From CAWHPS01 sp963831235 (GTDB lineage Bacteria; Fibrobacterota; OXYB2-FULL-49-7; JAEUSG01): a stretch of 64,000 nt of DNA. Location: contig CAWHPS010000063.1 of the NCBI GenBank assembly GCA_963831235.1, positions 1 to 64,000 on the forward strand, read 5' to 3'. Shown piece by piece: positions 1 through 6,962 of this stretch. Below the pieces are notes generated by a model. The model saw nothing but the letters and a program-made list of their open reading frames with translations, had not been told where the DNA came from and ran no database searches. A program made the position numbers and the translations under genes. Each line of letters starts with the position of its first letter. The stretch's first letter is position 1.

Positions 1-2007
1 AGCGTGAGTTTATTATAAAACCTCTATTTCCGTCCTGGCCATCCAACCGTAATTGATTATGTGATAATCGCTTGTGGGTTATTTTCTTTCAGCTTGACAT
101 GTATACACTGATTAATTAACTTACAATCTGTAATAATATATATTATATTAATAACATAAACAAGATGTGTATACACTACTAATAAAGGGTGGTATGGCGA
201 CTATACAAGCGAAGGTCTCTCGGGGACACAAATACTGGTATATTGTCGAATCTCGAAGAATCAATGGTAAACCAAGACCAATTGTCCTGGCCTATTTAGG
301 TAAAGCGGACGATTTATTGCGCCGACTACAAGGCTTGACTTCCGGTTTTAATCTCAAGTCTTACTCCCATGGTGCTGTCGCCGCCTTGCTTTCTGTCGCA
401 CAGCGTCTAAATATCGTTACAGAGATAAATCAGCACGTTCATTCCAGACGAAAATATATGGCTGACAAACCAATCCGCAACAATCTCACCGTGGGAATGA
501 CACTGTTATTGGGAGCCGTTGGACGTATTTGCATGCCAACAAGTAAGCGGGGCTGGTGGTCATGGGCAAAGACAACCTCTTGCGAATATCTTCTTCGATG
601 CAGTCTCCGCGGCATAGACAGTCAACATTTCTGGGATTCGATGGACGCCCTGCCGGTGGCAGCTATTGAGACTATCGAAAGCGCTCTTGTAAAGCGAGTG
701 TTCAGCCAATACAGCATAAACACAGACACGCTGTTTTTCGATACAACAAATTTCTTCACGTATATCGCCACGACCAACACACGCTGCACTATTGCCCGAC
801 GAGGCAAAAATAAGCAACACCGACAAGACCTTCGCCAAGTGGGTCTGGCGTTGGTAGTGAACAGGGAAGATTTGATACCCCTGTTTCATTTGACTTACCA
901 GGGAAATTTCAATGATGCAACAGTATTCAAATCCGTCATTGATAAGATCAAAAAACGCATGGAAGAATTACATCTCAATTTACCGCACCACACCATTGTT
1001 TTTGATCGGGGAAACAATTCAAAACAAAATCTTGCAATGGTCAAGACTGCCGGACTTCATTATGTTGGCGCTCTGAGCCCTTGTCATCATACGGCACTGG
1101 TGCAGGACGCCATCGACAAAATGAGCGACCGCGTCGCTATTGGTGAGAAAGAGTTTTTTGTTTTTCGCGATAAGCGGATGATCTGGAACGAAGAAAGGAC
1201 TATTTTAGTTTTTATCTCTGATAAACTCAGAGAAGGCCAGATTCGTGGATTATTACAGGAACTGGACAAAGTCGAAAATAAACTTAAGGAACTACAGGAG
1301 GGACTAAAGAATCCTCGTGCGTATCACTTTAAAACCATTCCAGAAGTGGAAGATAGAATACGCACTGCTATGACTACCGTTCACGCTCAACAGACATTCA
1401 GCTTCTCTGTCCAGCAGAACACAGAGGGTGGCTGGACGTTGACATATTGTCGTAAGGAGGAAAAAATCAATGAGCTTCAGGAAGAGATGGGATTAAGAAT
1501 ACTCATGACCAGTCAGCACGAATGGACTTCTGCCGCCATTATTCAGGCGTATCACGGCCAATCGTTAATTGAGAGTTCTTTCCGTAATTTAAAAAACCCT
1601 TACCACCTTGCCTTGAGACCGCAATACCATTGGACGGATCAGAAAATAGCCGTCCACTACTTCATTTGTGTATTGGGTTATCTCATGGAAAGACTGGTGT
1701 GGAAAGAAGTTACAAATAAAATAAAGTTCACCGAAAATACGGATACACTCCTGGACATCCTTAATAACATCAGGCTTACAAGTATACTGGAGGAATCAAA
1801 AACGCAGGGACCTGCCAAGATGACTTATAAACTTGAAATACTTGATGAACAACAGCAAGCGCTGGTAACTGCTTTAAATATCCAGGATATCCATAAAAAA
1901 AGGATAGTAATAAACGGTTCCAGTGTATACAAGTAGCAGGCCTTGTAACATGCTGTATTGTAATCAGTTGGGGATATTCTTCATCGTCCGTATAATAAAC
2001 TCACGCT
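1..2007 (+). mobile_element. IS1634-like insertion sequence
   Basis: The window opens with AGCGTGAGTTTATTATA (1-17), and its exact reverse complement lies at 1991-2007, giving 17-bp perfect terminal inverted repeats around one long transposase gene. A second, subterminal inverted pair, TGTATACACTG at 100-110 and its complement at 1921-1931, is a plausible transposase-binding site. The length of about 2.0 kb fits the IS1634 group of IS4-superfamily elements. The right end abuts a headless gene stump, so the element probably inserted into that gene. The left flank lies outside the window, so target duplication cannot be tested, and the true left end could lie a few bases upstream. Confidence 0.85.
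194..1936 (+). CDS. IS1634-type DDE transposase
   Basis: This 580-residue protein is the only large ORF in the element and catalyses its cut-and-paste movement. Candidate DDE residues are the Asp in LFFDTTNF, the Asp in TIVFDRGNN and the Glu in SLIESSFRNLKNP. The last fits the YREK-type signature of IS4-superfamily enzymes and is followed by the typical HLALRPQYHW stretch. The ATG at 194 was chosen because it follows AAAGGGTGGT and starts the conserved MATIQAKVSRGHKYWYIVESR-like N-terminus; an in-frame GTG at 167 would add nine residues. The gene looks intact. The family assignment is by recognition of motifs and length, not by alignment. Confidence 0.88.
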   Translation: MATIQAKVSRGHKYWYIVESRRINGKPRPIVLAYLGKADDLLRRLQGLTSGFNLKSYSHGAVAALLSVAQRLNIVTEINQHVHSRRKYMADKPIRNNLTVGMTLLLGAVGRICMPTSKRGWWSWAKTTSCEYLLRCSLRGIDSQHFWDSMDALPVAAIETIESALVKRVFSQYSINTDTLFFDTTNFFTYIATTNTRCTIARRGKNKQHRQDLRQVGLALVVNREDLIPLFHLTYQGNFNDATVFKSVIDKIKKRMEELHLNLPHHTIVFDRGNNSKQNLAMVKTAGLHYVGALSPCHHTALVQDAIDKMSDRVAIGEKEFFVFRDKRMIWNEERTILVFISDKLREGQIRGLLQELDKVENKLKELQEGLKNPRAYHFKTIPEVEDRIRTAMTTVHAQQTFSFSVQQNTEGGWTLTYCRKEEKINELQEEMGLRILMTSQHEWTSAAIIQAYHGQSLIESSFRNLKNPYHLALRPQYHWTDQKIAVHYFICVLGYLMERLVWKEVTNKIKFTENTDTLLDILNNIRLTSILEESKTQGPAKMTYKLEILDEQQQALVTALNIQDIHKKRIVINGSSVYK

Positions 2008-2010
2008 AGT

Positions 2011-2172
2011 CGTGTCTGTGAAGCGGAGTTTGGAGTAACTCGTCCGGTCACTGCTTCTGATTTTGGAAAGCTGGTGACACTTGAACTGGCGGAGAAGGTT
2101 GGTGGAGGTCGTTCAACACGCTACCGCTTTAAAACAACTCCAGATTTGATAAGTAATCGTAAAACGGGGTAG
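2011..2172 (+). pseudogene. 3' stump of a winged-helix (Fic-type) protein
   Basis: From the IS right end an open frame runs to a TAG at 2170-2172 with no start codon. It reads FGVTRPVTASDFGKLVTLEL, then AEKVGGGRSTRYRF. This is the recognition-helix and wing pattern found at the C-terminus of Fic-family proteins and related winged-helix regulators. The first codons abut the terminal repeat of the insertion sequence, so the 5' part was probably separated by the insertion and, if it survives, lies left of the window. The Fic assignment is by resemblance only; another winged-helix family is possible. Confidence 0.6.
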
Positions 2173-2279
2173 GCTATTCCTAAACCTCCTCGGGGCAACG
2201 GATCGAATTGATGTCTTCAATGATTCGTTAACTAATCGTAAACCCATTTTATGTAATCGTAAAGTCGGCTCTTTACGAT
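2154..2279. repeat. Three TAATCGTAAA direct repeats and a hairpin
   Basis: TAATCGTAAA occurs at 2154-2163 (inside the end of the winged-helix stump), 2233-2242 and 2254-2263. The last copy forms one arm of a perfect 9-bp hairpin, ATCGTAAAG (2256-2264) with CTTTACGAT (2271-2279) and a 6-nt loop. No U-tract follows, so this is not an obvious terminator. It could be an operator cluster for the neighbouring winged-helix protein or leftover repeat DNA. Confidence 0.5.
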
Positions 2280-2355
2280 GAGCATTGCCCCTTCGCTTAA
2301 AGTATTGCTTTTAGGACAAAACCCGAAGGCGTAAATACACCAATATTTGTCGAGT

Positions 2356-2751
2356 ATGACAAAGACCTTTTTTTACAAGTGACACACACTTTAACCACTC
2401 CAATATCATCAAGTACTGCACCGTCCCTTTTCCTCTGTTGAAGAAATGAATCGGACTATGATTGAGCGTTGGAACGCTGTTGTTGGGTCAGAGGATATTG
2501 TTTATCACCTGGGCGATTTTGCCATGGGAAAGGCATCCGAATGGCCAATGATTTTACCGCAGATTAACGGCGCTCGGAAAATCATTATTCTTGGAAGCCA
2601 TGATCGGAAGGCTCAACAGATGTTCGAAGTGGGATTTACAGAAGCGCATGATAGCTTTGAATGGAATGGGTGGTTAATTCAGCATAAGCCGTTTAAAACA
2701 GACCGGAAACTGCTTTGCGGTCATGTTCATGAAAAATGGCTGCCCTTATAA
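2356..2751 (+). pseudogene. Metallophosphoesterase, two compensating frameshifts
   Basis: Read across two frame changes, this locus encodes a small calcineurin-like phosphoesterase of about 131 residues. From ATG 2356 the frame gives MTKTFF and then stops. One base over, FFTSDTHFNHSNIIKYC appears (metal-binding D-x-H). Near 2430 the frame returns to PFSSVEEMNRTMIERWN and continues through HLGDFAMG, GSHDRK (normally GNHD) and CGHVHEKW. The first shift lies in a run of seven T (2368-2374), the second beside a CCCTTTTCC stretch (about 2425-2433). They compensate (+1, then -1), which suggests sequencing error as much as decay. The Asn-to-Ser change in GNHD would weaken the active site if real. 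Confidence 0.75.
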
Positions 2752-2754
2752 AAT

Positions 2755-2772
2755 AAAAAAACCCTGGTTTAC
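2755..2772 (-). terminator. Terminator-like 3' arm and U-tract after tRNA-Asp
   Basis: On the minus strand the tRNA 3' end runs into GTAAACCAGGG and then seven T (2761-2755). The arm pairs with CCCTGGTTTAC just upstream of the tRNA. This gives a GC-containing stem ending in a U-tract, as expected of an intrinsic terminator placed directly at the tRNA end. Confidence 0.6.
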
Positions 2773-2845
2773 GGGAGTGATGGGGCTCGAACCCACGGCA
2801 TCCTGCGTGACAGGCAGGTACTCTAACCAACTGAGCTACACCCCC
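2772..2845 (-). tRNA. tRNA-Asp (GTC)
   Basis: The minus strand folds into a full cloverleaf. The acceptor arm GGGGGTG pairs with CACTCCC and is followed by discriminator G. The D-arm starts at TAGCTCAGTTGG, the anticodon arm CCTGC-CTGTCAC-GCAGG has anticodon GTC, and the T-arm is CGTGG-GTTCGAG-CCCCA-like. No CCA is encoded. The acceptor stem is continued outward by an 11-bp perfect inverted repeat (2762-2772 with 2846-2856), and a T7 tract follows the 3' arm, so the whole unit resembles a terminator hairpin with a tRNA as its loop. Confidence 0.95.
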
Positions 2846-3021
2846 GTAAACCAGGGCAATAATGACTTAACAGCATTATGAAAAGAACGTTAACGTTAAT
2901 AAAATAATTAAAATCCAATTTTAGTACAATAATAAAGTTGAGAAGTTTTCCTGAAATTATTTATTTCAAATATCAAAGGCTACGGGTATCAACTGATTTT
3001 ATTAATAAGGGGGTAAAGGTT

Positions 3022-3177
3022 ATGAAGAAAATAATGCTGCTTCTTGCCGGAATAGTTCTTTTTTCAGCTTGCGCTTCACAGAATGCATCTGATAAAAATT
3101 CCAATGTATCAAAGGAAAGGGCAGGGGAGGCGTTCAAGGATTTGGATCGAGAGACTGGAAAAGACACTTTGCAGTGA
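3022..3177 (+). CDS. Small lipoprotein, 51 residues
   Basis: The protein starts MKKIMLLLAGIVLFSAC, a short type II signal peptide with a lipobox ending at Cys17. A charged, Ser/Asn/Lys/Glu-rich tail of about 34 residues follows, with no recognisable domain. It is probably anchored to a membrane facing the periplasm. ATG 3022 follows a purine-rich AAGGGGGTAAAGG site; a longer upstream in-frame reading has no signal peptide and is less likely. Neighbours are the tRNA and palindromic DNA, so there is no operon context. Function unknown. Confidence 0.7.
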   Translation: MKKIMLLLAGIVLFSACASQNASDKNSNVSKERAGEAFKDLDRETGKDTLQ

Positions 3178-3635
3178 TATCCATATTTGTTTTTTTAGAA
3201 TACGCTATTGGTTCCTTAAACGGTTCGCGGCAAGGGGAAGTTGCGCCTTGCCTGGCAGCCACGGACACTGCACGCAGTGACAGTGCCGTGGGACACAGCC
3301 GTAGTGAGCGTCAGCTTCCCGCGTAAATGGCGACGCGAACGAAGGCTGTGCCGCTGCCTGGACAGGTGCAATTTGGGTCGGAGGCGGGCAAATAATTCCA
3401 TATTTTTATATTGTTTGACCGCCGGAGCCCCCTTGCCGCTGGTTGTGTGTTGTAAAACGGCCCTGCCTTTTGCCTTTTCGCCGCCGCCTTTAATTGCTTT
3501 GAGTATAATAATTTTCACGTTACTTTTGACTTTTTAAATAATTCATTTTGGTTATTGAATTTTTAGCATTGCTTACACACTGTATTAAAATTGGAGTCGT
3601 ATACTGATACCAATGTGAATCAAAGAATATCATTT
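3178..3635. repeat. Non-coding palindrome-rich stretch
   Basis: No gene is visible. The stretch holds nested hairpins: GGCAAGG (3229-3235) with CCTTGCC (3246-3252), and CCACGG (3259-3264) with CCGTGG (3286-3291) enclosing CACTG/CAGTG arms. It also holds GGTTGTGTGTTGTAAAACGG (3441-3460), which is repeated inverted at 4244-4266. Short open frames here are products of GC-rich repeat DNA. It looks like degenerate REP/BIME-type repeat DNA. Confidence 0.55.
3441..3463 (+). repeat. Inverted repeat pair, left copy (partner 4244-4266)
   Basis: The reverse complement of 3441-3463 matches 4244-4266 at 21 of 23 positions. Similar GGCGGCG/GCCTTT sequence extends the likeness inward or outward on both sides. 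The pair brackets one minus-strand gene (3636-4118). Confidence 0.6.
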
Positions 3636-4118
3636 TTAAAAAATATAGCCTATACCAAATATTAATATTGGGATTTCATCTAATGGAGGCACTTTGTCTG
3701 AACTAAAAGGTGGCAGAATTGGAATAAATGGCATAAATTCCATCCTAAAATATAGCCCTATATTTGCTATGTAGAGATATCCAATATTTCCAGTTAGCAA
3801 TAAGGCATCGGGGGAAAGCAAAACCCCTCCACCAATTTCAAGCCTATGCTGTTCGCCCCAAAAATGGTTTAAGTTAAATGGTAGACCGAGATATGGGGTA
3901 CTAGCCTTTGGGAGGTACATTAATCCAATTTTTAGAGAATGTGCCTGTCCGATATTTTCATAATTTAGACCTATTGCTTGTCCAGGACTAAATCCAAGTA
4001 ATATTGCATTATGGTTTCCAATGTATTTGTTTTGTGGCTGTTGATCAGGCTGAATTTCGTTGGCATAAATAAGAGGAATTAACATTAACAGTATGATAAA
4101 GGGTTTTATATATATCAT
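3636..4118 (-). CDS. Probable outer-membrane barrel protein, 160 residues
   Basis: This is an unrecognised protein with a short signal peptide (MIYIKPFIILLMLIPLIYA). The mature part has alternating hydrophobic and aromatic residues (LLGFSPGQAIGLNYE, RLEIGGGVLL, LLTGNIGYLYIANIGLYF) and ends in GIGYIF. A terminal Phe after alternating residues is typical of small outer-membrane beta-barrels. The gene is more AT-rich than its neighbours and is bracketed by an inverted repeat (3441-3463 and 4244-4266), which may mark insertion as a unit. Function unknown. Confidence 0.6.
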   Translation of the reverse strand: MIYIKPFIILLMLIPLIYANEIQPDQQPQNKYIGNHNAILLGFSPGQAIGLNYENIGQAHSLKIGLMYLPKASTPYLGLPFNLNHFWGEQHRLEIGGGVLLSPDALLLTGNIGYLYIANIGLYFRMEFMPFIPILPPFSSDKVPPLDEIPILIFGIGYIF

Positions 4119-4243
4119 TGATTTTCCATTTATGAAATTTACTATTTCAATGGTCCTTTAAGTGCCATCACATTTAAAGATAACAGGATGGTTTTGATTC
4201 ATGGCTTTTTGATTTTGCCTTTGGCGGCGTCTCTTCTGCCTTT

Positions 4244-4266
4244 GGGCCGTTTTATTACACACAACC
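4244..4266 (-). repeat. Inverted repeat pair, right copy (partner 3441-3463)
   Basis: This is the inverted partner of 3441-3463, differing at two positions. It lies between the stop of the 360-residue envelope protein gene and the start of the 160-residue protein gene. Confidence 0.6.
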
Positions 4267-4283
4267 GGAATATTATTCAAGAA

Positions 4284-5366
4284 TCAGTTAATTGCCGTGG
4301 CCGCTATTATACCGACCAGGCCGAACAATAAATAATATTTCCAATAAGATCCAAGGCTTGCCCGTTCTTCACTCCCTTCGCTCCGAGGCTGCTGATAAAC
4401 GACACTCATATCCCAGCTCAATCCATTGTCCAGGTCGGAATTGAAGATCCATTGGTATTGAGCACGCAACATAAGGTGTATATTATAAGTCCGGAAAAAC
4501 ATCACACCTGCCTGGGCATTAAGCGATGGACCGGAATTTCTTTTGTCCTTGAAGCTGTCCTCATTCGCATCAGCCTTGACATAGTAGATGCCGAGTCCGC
4601 CTCCCACAAATGGAGTGAAATCAGTATTGTTCATAAGATACAGGCAATTAATGTCGCTTCCAAAAGCAATCGGCACATGCCAGACAAGTTCAAGGTTCAT
4701 TGCAAGATGCGGTTTTATCTCCCAGGAATTGATCCAACCTAGCTTTACAAGCTGTGAGTAGGTCTTAAGCTCATAAGTGGATGTGTCCATCCAGTTGAAA
4801 CCCTCTTTTTCCTGATAATAAGAAAAGCTTTTACTGCTGGGATAAAGGTAGCCAATGCTCAGCCCTCCGCTATATAAGCCCTTCCTACGATTAGGCTCCT
4901 TTTCTCCTTCCATTTCCGTGATGTTGTCGATTGTGGCTGACTGGTCAAGGCTTTTATGATTAATGAGGGCATCTGCCAAGCGGTTGGTAAGAGGTTCAAA
5001 ATCTTCTATTTTTTCAGCGCTTCCGCGCAGATTGTAAACACCACTGCCGTCCGCATTGACAATTGTTGCCACAATAATCCACTTTTCACCCAACTTCCGG
5101 TAAATGGTATAAACCGCCTGATCCGCCCCCTGTTCTTTGGCGCGTGCAGCCGCACATTCCGCGGATTCGCATTTTGGCTCTGAATCAGGAGATGCTATGA
5201 TGCTTCCTTTATGGAATTGCTGGAGGCTTTCCATGAAAAGTATTTGAATGGTCTTGACATCCTGAATTTTGTTCGCATCACCTGATGGTGGAAGAAGTAA
5301 AAGCTTTTGAGGTAAAGTAGCGCTTGCAATCAATAAAATACATATAACGATTAGAACCTTTTTCAT
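4284..5366 (-). CDS. Envelope protein with periplasmic domain and predicted barrel
   Basis: The 360-residue protein begins with a signal peptide (MKKVLIVICILLIASATLP). Residues of about 20-130 look like the alpha/beta N-domain of TolB/CsgG-type periplasmic proteins: KLLLLPPSG, a CESAECAAARAKEQGADQAV segment and VYTIYRKLGEKWIIVATIVN. From about 165 on, alternating beta strands (GLSIGYLYPSS, LELVWHVPIAFG, FVGGGLGIYYV, NAQAGVMFF, MLRAQYQWIF) suggest an outer-membrane barrel. The end, YYLLFGLVGIIAATAIN, is a hydrophobic helix. The architecture is unusual and no named family is claimed. No partner gene is adjacent except the divergent or repeat DNA around it. Confidence 0.55.
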   Translation of the reverse strand: MKKVLIVICILLIASATLPQKLLLLPPSGDANKIQDVKTIQILFMESLQQFHKGSIIASPDSEPKCESAECAAARAKEQGADQAVYTIYRKLGEKWIIVATIVNADGSGVYNLRGSAEKIEDFEPLTNRLADALINHKSLDQSATIDNITEMEGEKEPNRRKGLYSGGLSIGYLYPSSKSFSYYQEKEGFNWMDTSTYELKTYSQLVKLGWINSWEIKPHLAMNLELVWHVPIAFGSDINCLYLMNNTDFTPFVGGGLGIYYVKADANEDSFKDKRNSGPSLNAQAGVMFFRTYNIHLMLRAQYQWIFNSDLDNGLSWDMSVVYQQPRSEGSEERASLGSYWKYYLLFGLVGIIAATAIN

Positions 5367-5581
5367 TTTATTGTCCTTTGTTTTAGTTTTATAATAAAAA
5401 GCATAACTATCTAAAACATCAAAGATTGTGCCTGTCCAATAGCTACATTAAAATAATTGTGTAACTCTTTGTTATGTAAGTAGATTAATACGTTCGACAC
5501 TGATTCCTGGGCTAAGTTTGTTTAAAGGTGCGTAATGGATTACGCAGTAAAAATTTGAATTGGTGTATAATCTTTTACACA

Positions 5582-6958
5582 CTATATTTGTTCCAGGCAA
5601 TATTCTTTAATCTTAAGCTGTAATGACTTACGACTTATACCGAGCCTTTTTGCTGTGTTCGTGCGGTTACTGCTTTCCTGGGTCAGGGCTGCAATGAGAT
5701 ATTCCTTCTCAAGTGCAGCAACTGAGTTCTTGATCGTGTCTTTAAGTCCGCCGGAGGCAATATCTGTGGCAGGAGACAGGGAACCTGTCATTGTTGTCTT
5801 GTTTTGTTGGATTTGCGGGGGCAGATCCGCTTCATCAATTACGCTGTCTTTTGTAAATACCATGGTTCGCTCAATAACATTTTCCAGTTCGCGGATGTTT
5901 CCGGGCCATTGGCATGCCATAAGTTTTCCAAGTGCTTTGGGTGAAATTCCCTGGACTTTGGTTTTGAGTCTTCGGTTGAATGCATGGATAAAATAGTCAA
6001 TGAGGAGTGGAATGTCTTCCCTGCGTTCCCGTAAAGGGGGTAACGTAATTGGCACAATACTTATACGGTAATAAAGGTCTTCCCTAAAACGCTTATTTTT
6101 GATTTCCTCTCCAATATCCCGGTTAGTGGCTGTGATTAATCGGAAATCACTCTTGATTTCCCGCACGCCACCAACACGTTCAAAAGAGCGCTCCTGTAAT
6201 ACTCGTAACAGTTTAACCTGTACTGCAGGACTGATGTCACCGATTTCATCAAGGAAGAGTGTACCTCTGTCAGCAAGTTCAAAGCGCCCGGCACGCATTG
6301 ACGCTGCACCAGTGAATGCACCTTTCTCGTGCCCGAAAAGCTCAGACTCGAGTATACCCTCGGCAAAGGCTGCGCAGTTGACCGCAATAAAAGGGCCGGC
6401 CTTGCGTGGACTCTCTTCGTGAATGGCCCGTGCAACAAGCTCCTTGCCGGTACCGCTTTCTCCTAGGATGAGTACGGTAGCATCAGAGGCCGCGACCCGT
6501 TCGATAAGGCCGCGAATCTCTTCCATAAGCCGGCTTTTGCCGATCATCTCTTTTTTTCCTGACGCAGGAAAAAGGAGCGGTTCACTGGCATTATCAACCT
6601 GATTCTCTGATTTTGCCATGATACGTTCTATTTCGCTTGTTTCAAAGGGTTTTGTTATGTAGTCTGCTGCACCTAGTTTCATTGCTTCTACTGCATCCTG
6701 AATGGTACCATGTGCAGAAATCATAATAAAGAGCACATCAGGATAAATGGGCTTGGCTTTGGACAAAAGGGTCTTGCCATCCATCTCGGGCATTTTAAGG
6801 TCTGTGATGACTACATCGATGGGTTTCCGTTCAAGGAGCAAAAGGGCTTCCACACCATTCCCGGCTTCATGCACAGAGTGTCCAAGCCTTTCCAAATCCG
6901 CCCTTAGCATAATACGCATATTGGCATTATCATCAACCACAAGTACATTTATTTGCAT
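5582..6958 (-). CDS. Sigma-54-dependent response regulator (NtrC family)
   Basis: The protein has 458 residues. Residues 1-120 are a receiver domain with D9/D10, phospho-acceptor D53 in VVITDLKMPEMDG and the conserved Lys of ITKPFE. Residues of about 135-370 are an AAA+ sigma-54 activator domain with Walker A GESGTGKE, the sigma-54 contact loop GAFTGA and Walker B LFLDEIGD. The C-terminus is a Fis-type helix-turn-helix (NTAKRLGISRKSLQLKIKEY). It would drive sigma-54 promoters when phosphorylated by the kinase encoded just upstream; the gap between the two genes is only 4 nt. Targets are not visible. All catalytic motifs are present. Confidence 0.95.
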   Translation of the reverse strand: MQINVLVVDDNANMRIMLRADLERLGHSVHEAGNGVEALLLLERKPIDVVITDLKMPEMDGKTLLSKAKPIYPDVLFIMISAHGTIQDAVEAMKLGAADYITKPFETSEIERIMAKSENQVDNASEPLLFPASGKKEMIGKSRLMEEIRGLIERVAASDATVLILGESGTGKELVARAIHEESPRKAGPFIAVNCAAFAEGILESELFGHEKGAFTGAASMRAGRFELADRGTLFLDEIGDISPAVQVKLLRVLQERSFERVGGVREIKSDFRLITATNRDIGEEIKNKRFREDLYYRISIVPITLPPLRERREDIPLLIDYFIHAFNRRLKTKVQGISPKALGKLMACQWPGNIRELENVIERTMVFTKDSVIDEADLPPQIQQNKTTMTGSLSPATDIASGGLKDTIKNSVAALEKEYLIAALTQESSNRTNTAKRLGISRKSLQLKIKEYCLEQI

Positions 6959-6962
6959 TTGG

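Noticed and set aside
3216..3537. Overlapping GC-rich open frames on both strands
   Set aside because: The region is made of hairpins and repeat DNA; the frames have no domain, start context or neighbours.
1..4300. Prophage or integrative element beside tRNA-Asp
   Set aside because: No integrase, phage gene or duplicated tRNA end was found; the region is explained by one IS and decayed genes.
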